Below are positions 55,174 to 64,000 of a stretch of DNA of 64,000 nt, piece after piece. This DNA comes from Burkholderiales bacterium (GTDB lineage Bacteria; Pseudomonadota; Gammaproteobacteria; Burkholderiales; Thiobacteraceae). Position 1 is the stretch's first letter, and each line of letters starts with the position of its first letter. Below the pieces are notes generated by a model, which was not told the origin of the DNA, ran no database searches, and worked only from the letters and a program-made list of their open reading frames with translations. The position numbers and the translations under genes are program-made. The DNA lies in contig JAIMAL010000009.1 in the NCBI GenBank assembly GCA_023511995.1, positions 1-64,000 of the forward strand. Direction: 5' to 3'.

Positions 55174-56056
55174 TCCGGGGCAGCCATGCCGCCGCCGGCG
55201 GCACGCCATACCAGTGCCAGCCGCGGGCCGCAAGCAAAGTCACGCGCAGGATACGGGCGTGCACCGCCTCCTCGGAAAGATGGAGGAAACGGGCAATTTC
55301 CGCATAATCATCGGGCAGCGCCGGATCATCCCAGCCATTGGCGGAATGCCGGGCAAGGCGCACCGCCAGCGTCACGTTCTTCACCCGCGGATGCTCGGCG
55401 TGGTCTTCGTCCATCAGGGTCTGCAGAAGCTGCGGCAGCCGCCAGGCCCGCACCAGCGCCAGTTGCAGTTCGATGCCCCGGAAGCCCAGCACCCGCTTCT
55501 GCGCCTCGGCGCTGCGCATGCCCCGCTGGCCCTGCATGAGGGCGCGCACCTGCATCATCAGGCGGGGCGCGAAACACCACATCAGCATCTCCGCGAGGTC
55601 CCGCAACAGGGCCGCCACCATTACCTCGTCCGACTCGATGTCATGGCGCAGCGCGGCCCAATCCTGGGCGTAGAGGGCGGCATGACGGGCCCGGCTCATG
55701 GTCCGGCGTAACCCCGTCAGCCCCGCCACCTGGTTGGCGAGGAGGTCTTCCACCAGCGGCAGGTCGCTGAAGTGGCGGAAAAAGGGCGTGGTGCCCACCA
55801 TCATCAGGGCATGGGCGATGGTGGTGATCTCCTGCAGCTGGCGCCGGGCGTGATGGGTTTGCAGGAAGCGCAGGACGCGCAGGGTCATCAGGGGGTCGTG
55901 CAGGATGACATCGGCGAGCTCCCGCGTATCGACCTCGTCCTCATGCTCCCGCAGCCGGGCGAGCTCCTCCACGGTGCGCCGCAGCACCGGCACTTGCACC
56001 TGGTCGAAATAGGCGACCCAGGCATTGACGTCCTGCAGGGGGCGTTCGATCATCAC
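55160..56056 (-). CDS. HDOD-domain protein
   Basis: 298 residues. The HDOD domain covers most of it: [47 protein letters not shown] near residues 22-68, then [24 protein letters not shown] and an [27 protein letters not shown]-type segment near 195-220. HDOD lacks most HD metal ligands and usually has a regulatory role with cyclic-di-GMP or chemotaxis systems. No fused partner domain here. Upstream is the transposase-remnant region. Confidence 0.88.
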   Translation of the reverse strand: MMIERPLQDVNAWVAYFDQVQVPVLRRTVEELARLREHEDEVDTRELADVILHDPLMTLRVLRFLQTHHARRQLQEITTIAHALMMVGTTPFFRHFSDLPLVEDLLANQVAGLTGLRRTMSRARHAALYAQDWAALRHDIESDEVMVAALLRDLAEMLMWCFAPRLMMQVRALMQGQRGMRSAEAQKRVLGFRGIELQLALVRAWRLPQLLQTLMDEDHAEHPRVKNVTLAVRLARHSANGWDDPALPDDYAEIARFLHLSEEAVHARILRVTLLAARGWHWYGVPPAAAWLPRITAA

Positions 56057-56406
56057 TGCACCGCAAAAAGCCTGTTCGCTATAGCGGCGCGGGCGCGGGA
56101 AACTTTACCGCGAGGGAGACGAGGCCCCGCTGGCAGCGGCCAGGGCCTCCGGGCAGGGGCCCCTTAGGGCGTTGTGTATACAGAAAATGCAAACAACGTT
56201 ACAAGCAGCTGTTGTGTTTAGAAAAATTAACAATCGACCAGGAAAAATACACACCCACCTTCCTGCCCTTTGTTAACAGAACAGTCGAGCCGCCTCTCTA
56301 CCCCGTTCGTGATTATTACCACAACCACGTCGCGGACATCGTCCACACCTGTCCCTATGCCGTTTCGAGCGGAACTTGACTTCAGGAACAGCGAGGGATT
56401 TGCGGT
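56057..56406. other. AT-richer intergenic stretch with no recognisable gene
   Basis: About 350 bp between the HDOD gene and the transposase remnant. Base composition is visibly more AT-rich than the rest, especially 56162-56300 (TGTGTATACAG, GTTAACAGAACAG). No frame gives a recognisable protein. It is probably the decayed upstream part of the mobile element whose 3' end follows. Confidence 0.5.
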
Positions 56407-56559
56407 GGGCCCGATCGCCTCTTCGGCAACCTGGAGGAGGTGCGCCAGGCCGTAACCGCGTTTAAGGATCGTTATAAACGGCATTGGCGTCTCGAGAAAC
56501 TGGGCTTCATGTCACCCCTCGCAGCCCGTCAGGCTTATGCCATGCGAAAGGCGGCCTGA
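56407..56559 (+). pseudogene. C-terminal remnant of an integrase-core transposase
   Basis: The plus strand reads GPDRLFGNLEEVRQAVTAFK, then DRYKRHWRLEKLGFMSPLAA and RQAYAMRKAA, then stop at 56557-56559. L-E-E-x-R-x-x-V-x-x-F and W-R-L-E-K-L-G-x-x-x-P-x-x-A-R are typical of the C-terminus of rve-type transposases (IS3/IS481-like). The catalytic DDE part is missing. The remnant ends beside a decayed gene cluster, so it marks an old insertion. Confidence 0.75.
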
Positions 56560-56666
56560 GTTGCAAAACCGTGTCCAGATAATCGGAGCCGGTACACGCT
56601 GTCCTCGAGGCCATGCAGAGCGGTGTGCAGCCTCGACGCCAGCCGCTGGTGTTTCGTCTCGGTCAT
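56535..56666 (-). CDS. Small protein, probably cut short by the transposase remnant
   Basis: 43 residues from the ATG at 56666 (MTETKHQRLASRLHTALHGL), overlapping the PaaK-like pseudogene stop by 4 nt. Its last codons lie inside the transposase remnant (up to 56559), so the present C-terminus (QAAFRMA) is partly read out of the mobile element. The helix-rich start suggests a real small gene of the former operon. Function unknown; it may no longer be functional. Confidence 0.4.
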   Translation of the reverse strand: MTETKHQRLASRLHTALHGLEDSVYRLRLSGHGFATQAAFRMA

Positions 56667-58036
56667 GCCTTCTCCCCGGTGGCTTGAATCGAGGAGATGA
56701 ACTCCTCGAACTTGCTCCTGGCCGATAAGGGCAAGGGCGTGTCGCCGACCTGCCAAGTCCAGCGGTAGGCGTGGCCCAGCATCTGCTCCAGCGCTGCTTG
56801 AAACTGCCGCAGTTGCTCATTGCTTGGCGCGGGCACGCAGAACAATCGTACTGTGATGGCATCCACCGCGGTCTGCTCGAACTGGTATTGGCGCATCTGC
56901 GGCATAGCCTCCAGCATCCGTTTTGGTCTCCAGCATTGGCCGGAAGGGCTTGCCCTCGGGGCTCGTGGCCATATTGCAGGTACACTCCACGACCCGGCGC
57001 AGGGTGGGTAGACCGCGGCCACAAGAACAAGTTGCTCCCGTCTCGGCCCAGTCGCGCAGCGCATAGCGGATCAAGGGCATGGCGAAGTTGTGCAGATCGC
57101 TCACCACCACTTGTCCGATCTCGCCTTCCTGGCAGGGTTGCCCCTGTTCATTGAGCACTTCCACCAGCAGGTGTTCGGATTACACGCGCAGCAGACCGCT
57201 GTCCAGGCACTGCAGGCCGATGACGCAGACTTCCGGGGCGCTGTAGAGATCGGTCAGGGGCACGCCCAAGACCTGTTGGCACCGTTCGCGCAATGCCGCA
57301 GTGACCGTGCCGCTGATAGTGTGCACCTCGCGCAGGCGCGGCAGGGCGACGCCCTCGCGGAGCATCTGCGTCAGCAAAACGTCGTCCAGGTTGGACGGAT
57401 AGGTGAGCAGGATGTCCGAATCAACCTTTTGCAGCCAGCGCAACTGTGTTTCCCGTAGGTCGAGATCGGCAGATGCCAGCCCGGGCCGCTTCTTAAAACG
57501 CTGCCCCACCGCCCCGGCTTGGTTTCATCCACTGGCTGCCGAAACTGACGGAGGATGGCCTTCGTTGCCGAGAGATCGTGCCGGTGCCAGAGATGGTCGC
57601 GCAACGTCGCCGCCTGCCAGAACAATTGGGTGAGCGCCGTGCACCGCACCGTGACGGGTTCAGCCGTCGAGCCCCCCATCGCAATGTCGAAGGTCTTGCC
57701 GTGAGCACGCGGATAGGCAGTGGCCCGTATGCCATCGACCTGCGTTTGCAAATCCGCGCGGGTCAGTAGCGGAATCTCGTGTCAGCGGGCCAGGTCGTTG
57801 GCGAGACGCTCGCGATAGAAAGCCCAGTGGCGCCGCGCGTGGTCGAGCAGCACACCGAGTTGCCAGTTTGGTCGTTGGTGCAGTGCCTGTCCGGATAACC
57901 ACTGCGTGCTCTCCATCTGGAATAACAAAACCAGCAGAGCGGCATCGCGCGTTCCCACCACGGCAGGCCAGTGGATGCCCGGCACCTGGCTGGGCAGCGC
58001 GTCAGTCGGCGTCGGCGGCGGTGGGGCACCGTTCAT
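56663..58036 (-). pseudogene. PaaK/CapK-like AMP-dependent ligase pseudogene
   Basis: Pieces in two frames add up to an adenylate-forming ligase of the phenylacetate-CoA ligase type: WAFYRERLANDLAR, then HEIPLLTRADLQTQVDGIRA, FDIAMGGSTAEPVTVRCTALTQLFWQAATLRDHLW, then YPSNLDDVLLTQML, VHTISGTVTAALRERC, LTDLYSAPEVCVIGLQC, then LVEVLNEQGQPCQEGEIGQVVVSDLHNFAMPLIRYALRDWAE. Breaks seen: in-frame TGA at 57782-57784 (probably Trp), TAA at 57180-57182 (probably Gln), and frameshifts near 57490 and near 56930. It starts with an ATGA overlap with the HlyD-like gene, so it was once the next gene in that operon. Inactive in its present form. Confidence 0.85.
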
Positions 58037-59397
58037 CGCTCCCGGCCTGCCTCGTGCCAGGCTTTTTTCACAGGCGAGAGCAGGTATTCCGCCACCGTGC
58101 GGTCGCCCAGCAGGATTTCCGCCGTGGTCTGCATGCCAACGGACAGTGGATACTGCACCCCATCTATCTCCAAGGCGTTTGCCTCGAGCGTCACCAGGGC
58201 CTTGTAGCGCAGCGGCCGCTGGCCACCTGCCAATCCCTTGTCGCGGGCTTCTTCCTCACTCTGAGCATCGGCGCTCACGTACTCGACGGTCCCTTTTCCC
58301 ATGCCGTATTTCTGAAAGGGGTAGGCGGCGAACTTCAGCTTGACTGGCTGGCCCGGTCGCACGAAGCCGATGTCCTCGTTCGACACCCAAACCTCAGCTT
58401 TGAGTTTTTCTTCGCGAGGCACGAGGGTGGCCAGCACGGTACCGGGCTGCACCACCGTGCCGGGGGTGTGCGTGGCCAGATCCTTGATCACGCCGTCCTG
58501 GGGCGCTTTCAGTTCCAGCAGTTCACGCCGGTGCTGCTGTTTCTCCAGCTCCTTCGCGAGCTTGTCGATCTGCGCCTGCACCTCATTGCGCTCGGCGTGC
58601 AACTGGCGCACATAGTCCGCCTCGATTTGCTTCAACTTCTTCTGGGACTGGTCAATACTGGCCTGGGCTGAGGCAATCAGGTACTCTTGAATGGCCAATT
58701 CCTGTTCCTTCTCGATGCGCTCGCGGCGCTTGTCCGAACCCATCAGGCTACCGGCAAAGCCTTCCTTGACCAGTTTTTCGTAGGCCTTGTCCTGTTCGCG
58801 GTAGTGCGGCAGCACAGCCTCCAGCCGTTCTTTCTGCTGGCGGGCAGCGGCCAGTTCCTGCTGCGCCTTGATGAGGCGGCTGCGTTCCTCGGCCAGCGCG
58901 GCGGCTAATGCATCGCGGTTGGCCTGGTACTGCGCGCCGGTTTCACGAATGAGCGCTGCCGGAGCCTGAACGTCCGGCAGGAAAGGTTTTCCGGTGAGCT
59001 CGGCATTGATGCGGGCAAGCGCCAGACGCTTGCGGGCGTATTCGGTGGCAATGGCGTCCAGATCGGCATTGGTGATCAGCGCATCCATGCGCATCACGGT
59101 TTGTCCGGCACGCACGGTTTCACCCTCCCGCACCAGGATGTCCCGGACGATGCCCGCTTCCGAGGGCTGCACGATCTTGAGATAGCTGGCCGGCACCAGT
59201 TTGCCGTCGGCCACGGCGACGATGTCCAGCCGCCCAAGCAACGCCCAGACGATGAGAAAGGCGACCAGCGCCAGGATGGCCCACAGCACCCGCCGCCCCT
59301 GCGGATGGGGTGCGCTGTGCTGCAAACGGATCAAAGGTGGATAAAACTCCTGATAATCGCTGTGGGCGTGTGGTACGAGGGATTTCAATGTAGGCAT
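58033..59397 (-). CDS. HlyD-family type I secretion periplasmic adaptor
   Basis: Links the inner-membrane ABC exporter to TolC in type I secretion. 454 residues from the ATG at 59397. One membrane segment (RRVLWAILALVAFLIVWALLG) near residues 35-55, then the biotinyl-lipoyl-like DGKLVPASYLKIVQPSEAGIV, a long coiled coil (about 110-290; RSRLIKAQQELAAARQQKERLEA) and the C-terminal HlyD signature region LKAPQDGVIKDLATHTPGTVVQPGTVLATLVPREEKLKAEVWVSNEDIGF. The reading frame is intact. The matching ABC transporter (HlyB type) is not within the window. Confidence 0.92.
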   Translation of the reverse strand: MPTLKSLVPHAHSDYQEFYPPLIRLQHSAPHPQGRRVLWAILALVAFLIVWALLGRLDIVAVADGKLVPASYLKIVQPSEAGIVRDILVREGETVRAGQTVMRMDALITNADLDAIATEYARKRLALARINAELTGKPFLPDVQAPAALIRETGAQYQANRDALAAALAEERSRLIKAQQELAAARQQKERLEAVLPHYREQDKAYEKLVKEGFAGSLMGSDKRRERIEKEQELAIQEYLIASAQASIDQSQKKLKQIEADYVRQLHAERNEVQAQIDKLAKELEKQQHRRELLELKAPQDGVIKDLATHTPGTVVQPGTVLATLVPREEKLKAEVWVSNEDIGFVRPGQPVKLKFAAYPFQKYGMGKGTVEYVSADAQSEEEARDKGLAGGQRPLRYKALVTLEANALEIDGVQYPLSVGMQTTAEILLGDRTVAEYLLSPVKKAWHEAGRER

Positions 59398-60383
59398 GCC
59401 GGGGGACTCTCTTGTGATTCTGGGGTCTTGCGCGTGCACTCGGTGTTCCAGCCATCGAGAAACGCGCGCTCGATGAGGGACAGGCTTTGCTCAATCGCCT
59501 GACTGGGCGAAAAATCGCCATGGCAATCCCGGAACGCGCGGGCGGCGTGCCGATAGGCCGGCTTGCCCAGCAGCTCCTGCAAGGAGGCTGTGACGCTGTC
59601 CACATCGATGCGGCCACTGAGCAACCGGCCTGCACCCAGCGCTTCCACGCGGTGGGCAAGGAGCGCCTGCTCGACATGCCGGGGCCGCATCGCCAAGGGC
59701 ACCCTGGCCAACAAGACCTGGGTCGAGAAGCCACTGCTGCCGTAGCCGACCGCCAAATCGGCGTATTGAAGCAAAGGAGGCAGACCGACCGGAGCCAGCG
59801 CAATGCGCAAACGCCGCGTAGCGCAACGTTTCGCCGCTTCGGGGTTCATGCCCGGCGCGACGCACAGCACATCGGCATCCAGCACCCGGTCGAGCCGAGC
59901 CTCAGCGGTGGCGAGCGCCTGATCGGAAACCGCCTCCCAGGGCCGGATCGACGGCCAGGGAGAAACGGCGGGCGGGATCGCAAAGCCGTTGCCGATGGCC
60001 AGATGGGGAGTATCCGCCAAGCGCGCCGCCAGCAAGGCGGTCGGCGCATGGTCGGCGACCAGCACCTCGGGCCGCGCCAGGGCAAACATCCCCCGCCAGG
60101 CATTGAGCCGTGCGGCCACGTCCCGCGCGTCGGCAAAGCCGCTGACACGCAGCACATCGGCGTAGTTCGCCGCTGCGCTGCCACCTGTCCCGGCCTGCGG
60201 GGTCAGCGGCGCGGGCAGCACGGTGATGCCGGGTGGCGTGGTCTGTCCGGCAGGCAGCCGAACGTCCTTGAGCGCCAGGGTCACCGCGTGCCCGCGCGCG
60301 ACGAGTCCTTGCGCCAGCCGCAGGCACCGGGCGAGGTGCCCGAAGGCCTCGCCCAGTTCCCACGCGATCAGAACGCGCGCCAT
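59385..60383 (-). CDS. Glycosyltransferase-like protein (GT-B, UDP-glucuronosyltransferase type), possibly shortened
   Basis: 332 residues from the ATG at 60383 (MARVLIAWELGEAFGHLARC). The N-terminal GT-B half is clear (LRLAQGLVARGHAVTLALKD), and the C-terminal nucleotide-binding elements LQYADLAVGYGSSGFSTQVLLARVPLAMRPRHVEQALLAHRV match MGT-type transferases. Between VLCVAPGMNPEA and LPPLLQYADLA the protein seems too short for a GT-B fold (members known to me are about 400 residues or more), suggesting an in-frame deletion around 59800-59880. It lies between the RTX gene and hlyD and might glycosylate the surface protein. Confidence 0.75.
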   Translation of the reverse strand: MARVLIAWELGEAFGHLARCLRLAQGLVARGHAVTLALKDVRLPAGQTTPPGITVLPAPLTPQAGTGGSAAANYADVLRVSGFADARDVAARLNAWRGMFALARPEVLVADHAPTALLAARLADTPHLAIGNGFAIPPAVSPWPSIRPWEAVSDQALATAEARLDRVLDADVLCVAPGMNPEAAKRCATRRLRIALAPVGLPPLLQYADLAVGYGSSGFSTQVLLARVPLAMRPRHVEQALLAHRVEALGAGRLLSGRIDVDSVTASLQELLGKPAYRHAARAFRDCHGDFSPSQAIEQSLSLIERAFLDGWNTECTRKTPESQESPPACLH

Positions 60384-60399
60384 CGGCAGGGGTGACGGC

Positions 60400-63300
60400 T
60401 TACCATGACAGCTTGCCCACCCCTTCCTTGATGCCGGAGAAGCCCTTGAGGTGGGTGCCGCTGCAGGCCAGCCCCACGGCATCACTGTGGGTGCGCAGCA
60501 TCGCCGCGTTGCCGGACAGTAATCCAGTCAATCCCACCAGATCGGCGCCCTGGCCCTTGCCCAGCCACTGCGCCGCGCCCTGCCGTTCGGCGTCGAGCCG
60601 GTTCAGCGCATGTAGCAGGTGCTGCCAGTGCTGCTCGATGGACTGGTCGTTACCCGGCGCTGGCACCTGTGCGTTCGACGGTGCGGACGGCGACAGCCAG
60701 CGTTCGAACCAGGCGGCATCCAGGGTGCCGAGGGCATCCACAGAGCCCTTGTCCGCCGCCTTGGCATCGGCCTTGAAGCCGTCCAGAAAGCGCTCGAGCA
60801 GCTCGTCCTTCTTGCCCTTGTTGCCGGGGTTGCCGGGCCCGGTGCCCGCGCCGTCGTTCTGATTGGTCGCATGGCCCGGCGGCGGCGCATCCATGCCGTT
60901 GCCCACGCCTTCGTTGCCCTTGCTGGCGGCGGGCAGCACCGTCTTGTTGCCGACGCTGATGCGGAACACGTCCGAAGCCGTCGAGCAAACGCCGTGGCCG
61001 TCGCTGGCCACGACCTTGACATCGATGGCCGCGGTCGAACCCGAAGGCGCCGTGCCGCTGAAGGTCTGCGTGGCGGCATCGAACTTGAGCCAACTCGGCA
61101 AGGCCTTGCCGTTGGCCAGTGTCGCCGTGTAGGTGAGCGTGTCCGTGCGGTCGATGTCCTGGAAACTGCCTGCCGGGATCTGCCAGGAAAAGGCCTTGCC
61201 CTTGGCGAGTTGCACGTCGGCCAGAGCCCTGGCCAGCACCGGCGCATCGTTGTCGCCGGTCACGGTCACGGCCAGCTCGCCGGTGGAAGCCGCCGTGCCG
61301 TCGCTGGCGGTGTAGGCGAAGCGGTCGACGACCTTCTGGCCTTCGGCCAGCGTCTGCACCTTGGTGGAGGCATTGTCCAGCACGTAGGCATAGCTGCCAT
61401 CGGGCAGGAGCTTGAGCCAGCCGTATTCGCCGCGCCGGATGCCCGCGTCCGTGACCGTCAGGCGGCTGCCTTCCGGGTCGCGGTCATTGGCGAGCACATT
61501 GCCCCAGGTGAAGACCTTGCGATCCTCGATCACATTGGCGGTATCCGCTGTGGTGACCGGTGCCTGGTTGCCGCCGCCCGAATCGACCGCCAGGGTGAAG
61601 CTCTGGCTGGCCGAGGCACCCGCCAGATCGGTGGCGGTGACCCGCAAGGCATAGTTGCCTGCCAAGGCCGGCGTGCCGCTGAAGGTGCCGGTGGTCGCGT
61701 CGAAGGCAAGCCAGTCGGGCAGCGCGCTGCCGTCAGCCAAGGTGGCCGAGTAGGTGAGCACATCGCCAGCATCCACGTCGAAAAAGGCGCCCTCGGGCAA
61801 TTGCCAGTTGGTGGCCTGACCGACGCGGCCGCTCTGGTTGCCAAGCAACACGCCCACCTCGGGCGCATCGTTGACATTGATCACGCCAATGGCGAAGGTC
61901 TGGGTCGCCTGCGCCCCGGCCTGGTCGGTAGCGGTCACGGTGAGTTGCAGCGTGCCCACATCGCCATTGGCCGGCGTACCGGAGAAGGTGCCTGTCTGGG
62001 CGTCGAACGTGAGCCAATCGGGCAGCGGATCACCGTTGGCCCGGGTGGCCGTGTAGGCGAGCACATCACCCACGTCGACATCACGGAAGCTATCAGCGGG
62101 CAGCGTGAAGCTGAAGGCGCTGTCTTCCATGGCGCACAGGTCGGACAAGACTGTGCCGACTTCGGGCGCATCATTGGTGTTTTGCACGGTGACGTGGAAG
62201 CTGTGTAGACTCAATGCACCCAGCGTGTCCATGCCCTGTATGATGACATCAAATTCGCCCACGTCGCCGTTCTCCGGCGTGCCGGACAAGGTGCGTGAGG
62301 CGGCGTCATATTGCAGCCAATCCGGCCGCGTTGTGTAACCTGAGACAGTGACTCGCGTCAGGATGTCGTCGCCATCGGCGTCGATGAACAGGTTGTCGGG
62401 CAGCCGCAGGCTGAAGGCCGTGTCTTCCAGTACGACTTGATCAGGGATGGGATTGGCCACTTCCGGCGCGCGGTTCATGAATTCGCGCAGCGTCACGGCG
62501 GTGCCGTCGGCGAATTCGAAGGTGTCGATCACCGTGCCGCCGCTTGCCCCATTCGGGGCGTAGTTGCGCACGCGCACCACGTCGCGGCCTGAGCCGTAAC
62601 GGATCAGCAAATCGTCGCCATCCACTTCCAGCCGCACGTCCTCGCGGGCGATGCCTTCGCCGAAGGTGAGCACATTGCCGACACCCGCATCAAGGTCATC
62701 CTCGATAACGTCTTCGCCATCGGCCAGGTTGACCACGTAGGCATCACGCTGCGCGCCGCCGCGCAAGACATCGTTGCCCAAGCCACCGGTGAGCACGTCC
62801 TCGCCATCACCCGATTCCATGACATCGTCACCGTCGTAGCCGTAGAGCCGGTCGCCGACATTGGTGCCTTCGAGCACATTGCCTGTGTTGTCGCCCTCTA
62901 CCACGAAGGTCCAGGACACCAGGGTGGCGTAATCCACCGCCGTGCCGTCGGCGAACTCGAAGCGTTCCACTGCGTGGGTGCCGAGCACGTCCTGCGGGTT
63001 GAAACCGGCCAGCCGGACCGCGTCGCCCACATCGCCGTAGGGAATGAGCAGCACGTGGCCGCCGTTGCCGTCCGCTTCGAAGCGCAGGTTGTTGCGCAGC
63101 GCATTCGGATCGATGCCGGGGCCGAAGCGCAGCACGTTGCCCGCATCTTGTTCCGCCAAGTCATCAATGGTGACGATGCCATCGCCCAGATTTACCACAT
63201 AGGTGTCGTTGCCACCCTCGCCCGCGAGCACATCGCCACCAGGCGTGGCCTCGATCAGGTCGTTGCCAGAACCGCCCCAGACACGATCCGTGAGCGTGGT

Positions 63301-64000
63301 TCCCTTGAGAGCGTCACTTTCATCCGTGCCAACGATATCGAAACCGCGTGCGAGCAATTCCTCGTAGCCGATCTCGTCGCCGTCGAGGCCGAAGCGGAAC
63401 CGCTCCACGGCGCGCGGCCCCAACGGGTTCTGCGGGTCGAAGCCCGACAGGCGCACACGGTTGCCGATGTTGTCGAGATCGAGGATCAGGAAACCTTCGG
63501 CATCAAAAGACAAGCGCACATCATCGAGGGTCGTGCCCTCGGGCAGCACCAGCGTGTTGGGCGCATCGCCATCTTCGCTGTCGATGATCGTGTCCGTGCC
63601 GCCATCGGCACCGATCAGGTAGAGATCGCCGCCTGCACCGCCGCTCATGGTGTCGTCCGCCTCGCGACCTTCGATCCAGTCGGAAAGCTGAGTGCCAGTC
63701 AGCACGTCATCGTTGGGCGTGCCGATGATGCGCACGCCGCGCGAGAGTAGGTCGTTGAACGACAGGCTCACACCCCACCAGGGCAGGTTGATTTCCGCAA
63801 CCGGGGCCTGCATGCCTTCCGCGCGCGGGTCGAACCCGGCGAAGCGGATCGCATCGCCTGCCGCGTTCAGGCGCAGCAGCAGGTCGCGTCCGTCGAACGC
63901 CAAACGCAGATCGTCAGCGTTGAAATCGCCCGTCAGTTCGATGCGGTTGACATCCTGCGCGCGCCAGGTCTCGGCAATCAGCGTCTCGGTCGGGCGGCTG
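60400..64000 (-). CDS. RTX/cadherin-like giant surface protein (5' end beyond the window)
   Basis: The frame is open to position 64000 with no start codon of its own; the TTG at 63901-63903 is internal, so the N-terminus lies further right. About 1200 residues are visible. N-terminal part: repeated haemolysin-type calcium-binding modules (GGAGGDLYLIGADGGTDTI, GGSGNDLIEATPGGDVLAGE, DGDDVMESGDGEDVLTGG) each followed by a VRLSGFDPQ-type beta module. Then four cadherin-like Ig domains (LPDWLTFDAQTGTFSGTP pattern) with one VCBS-like domain between them. The C-terminal 100 residues (ERWLSPSAP ... GVGKLSW) are not repetitive and may hold the secretion signal. Likely secreted by the type I system whose adaptor is next to it. 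Confidence 0.9.
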   Translation of the reverse strand, partial: SRPTETLIAETWRAQDVNRIELTGDFNADDLRLAFDGRDLLLRLNAAGDAIRFAGFDPRAEGMQAPVAEINLPWWGVSLSFNDLLSRGVRIIGTPNDDVLTGTQLSDWIEGREADDTMSGGAGGDLYLIGADGGTDTIIDSEDGDAPNTLVLPEGTTLDDVRLSFDAEGFLILDLDNIGNRVRLSGFDPQNPLGPRAVERFRFGLDGDEIGYEELLARGFDIVGTDESDALKGTTLTDRVWGGSGNDLIEATPGGDVLAGEGGNDTYVVNLGDGIVTIDDLAEQDAGNVLRFGPGIDPNALRNNLRFEADGNGGHVLLIPYGDVGDAVRLAGFNPQDVLGTHAVERFEFADGTAVDYATLVSWTFVVEGDNTGNVLEGTNVGDRLYGYDGDDVMESGDGEDVLTGGLGNDVLRGGAQRDAYVVNLADGEDVIEDDLDAGVGNVLTFGEGIAREDVRLEVDGDDLLIRYGSGRDVVRVRNYAPNGASGGTVIDTFEFADGTAVTLREFMNRAPEVANPIPDQVVLEDTAFSLRLPDNLFIDADGDDILTRVTVSGYTTRPDWLQYDAASRTLSGTPENGDVGEFDVIIQGMDTLGALSLHSFHVTVQNTNDAPEVGTVLSDLCAMEDSAFSFTLPADSFRDVDVGDVLAYTATRANGDPLPDWLTFDAQTGTFSGTPANGDVGTLQLTVTATDQAGAQATQTFAIGVINVNDAPEVGVLLGNQSGRVGQATNWQLPEGAFFDVDAGDVLTYSATLADGSALPDWLAFDATTGTFSGTPALAGNYALRVTATDLAGASASQSFTLAVDSGGGNQAPVTTADTANVIEDRKVFTWGNVLANDRDPEGSRLTVTDAGIRRGEYGWLKLLPDGSYAYVLDNASTKVQTLAEGQKVVDRFAYTASDGTAASTGELAVTVTGDNDAPVLARALADVQLAKGKAFSWQIPAGSFQDIDRTDTLTYTATLANGKALPSWLKFDAATQTFSGTAPSGSTAAIDVKVVASDGHGVCSTASDVFRISVGNKTVLPAASKGNEGVGNGMDAPPPGHATNQNDGAGTGPGNPGNKGKKDELLERFLDGFKADAKAADKGSVDALGTLDAAWFERWLSPSAPSNAQVPAPGNDQSIEQHWQHLLHALNRLDAERQGAAQWLGKGQGADLVGLTGLLSGNAAMLRTHSDAVGLACSGTHLKGFSGIKEGVGKLSW
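60945..62475 (-). repeat. Tandem cadherin-like domain repeats in the RTX gene
   Basis: Four units of about 290-300 nt are recognisable by a shared protein pattern (DADGDD/DVDVGDVL ... PDWL.FDA.TGTFSGTP ... NDAPEVG). They lie at about 62185-62475, 61880-62170, 61575-61870 and 60945-61245, with a VCBS-like unit at about 61245-61565. The first three are adjacent and in register. Boundaries are approximate. Confidence 0.75.

Noticed and set aside
56227-56484. An 85-residue minus-strand frame in the AT-rich gap
   Set aside because: No ribosome-binding site or recognisable sequence, and it lies antisense to the transposase remnant.

Overview
This 64 kb, GC-rich window reads as the chromosome of a betaproteobacterium, possibly of the Nitrosomonadales or Rhodocyclales type. 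The main support is gene order: zapB-zapA-6S RNA-fau; ubiE-ubiJ-ubiB with ubiD close by; gmk-rpoZ-spoT-ridA-recG; and yicC beside a kinase/PP2C pair, rph, rdgB and hemW. Codon use is strongly GC-ended over most of the window, and long antisense open frames are common for that reason. All assignments come from reading translations and motifs; no database search was possible.

Layout. (1) 1-9.9 kb, minus strand: a non-canonical Tad/Flp pilus operon running flp, tadG-like, an unknown exported protein, tadE-like, a second unknown exported protein, a second Flp-like mini-pilin, rcpC/cpaB, rcpA/cpaC, a tadA carrying an N-terminal FHA domain, tadB, and a tadC cut short at the window edge by what looks like the end of an insertion sequence. 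(2) 10-15.3 kb: fau, 6S RNA, zapA, zapB; then, divergently, a cobalamin riboswitch controlling a BtuB-type receptor, a terminator, and a Do-type protease with a lipobox. (3) 15.4-21.3 kb: the peptidoglycan-recycling ligase mpl, a minimal histidine kinase with a response-regulator/TPR protein, an alpha/beta hydrolase with a membrane protein, and a gamma carbonic anhydrase-like protein. (4) 21.3-30.2 kb: oligopeptidase A, a GNAT protein, a sodium:solute symporter and a ubiquinone block (ubiB, ubiJ, ubiE, a DUF971 gene, ubiD). (5) 30.3-35.8 kb: a mechanosensitive-channel-like protein, mutY, an AsmA-like protein, tRNA-Gly(CCC), thiS-thiG and a lone PhnD-like binding protein. (6) 35.8-49.6 kb: recG, ridA, spoT, rpoZ, gmk, yicC, a Ser/Thr kinase plus PP2C phosphatase, rph, rdgB (flanked by degenerate intergenic repeats), a nicotinamide-salvage pair, hemW and a divergent folE. 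(7) 49.5-56.1 kb: a fused 5-oxoprolinase, SH3 and DUF4124 envelope proteins, xthA and an HDOD protein. (8) 56.1-64 kb: a decayed accessory region holding a transposase remnant, a PaaK-like pseudogene with two nonsense codons and two frameshifts, an HlyD-type secretion adaptor, a shortened glycosyltransferase, and a large RTX/cadherin-like protein that runs off the right edge.

The most unusual parts are the two ends. The left end is a Tad operon with an FHA-fused ATPase, no tadZ visible, unknown exported proteins and a second mini-pilin, with tadC apparently broken by an insertion sequence. The right end is a type I secretion/RTX surface-protein locus in visible decay. The middle is mostly conserved housekeeping, with some items of interest: the lipoprotein-type Do protease, the TPR response-regulator pair, the altered MutY cysteine spacing and the altered FolE metal motif.
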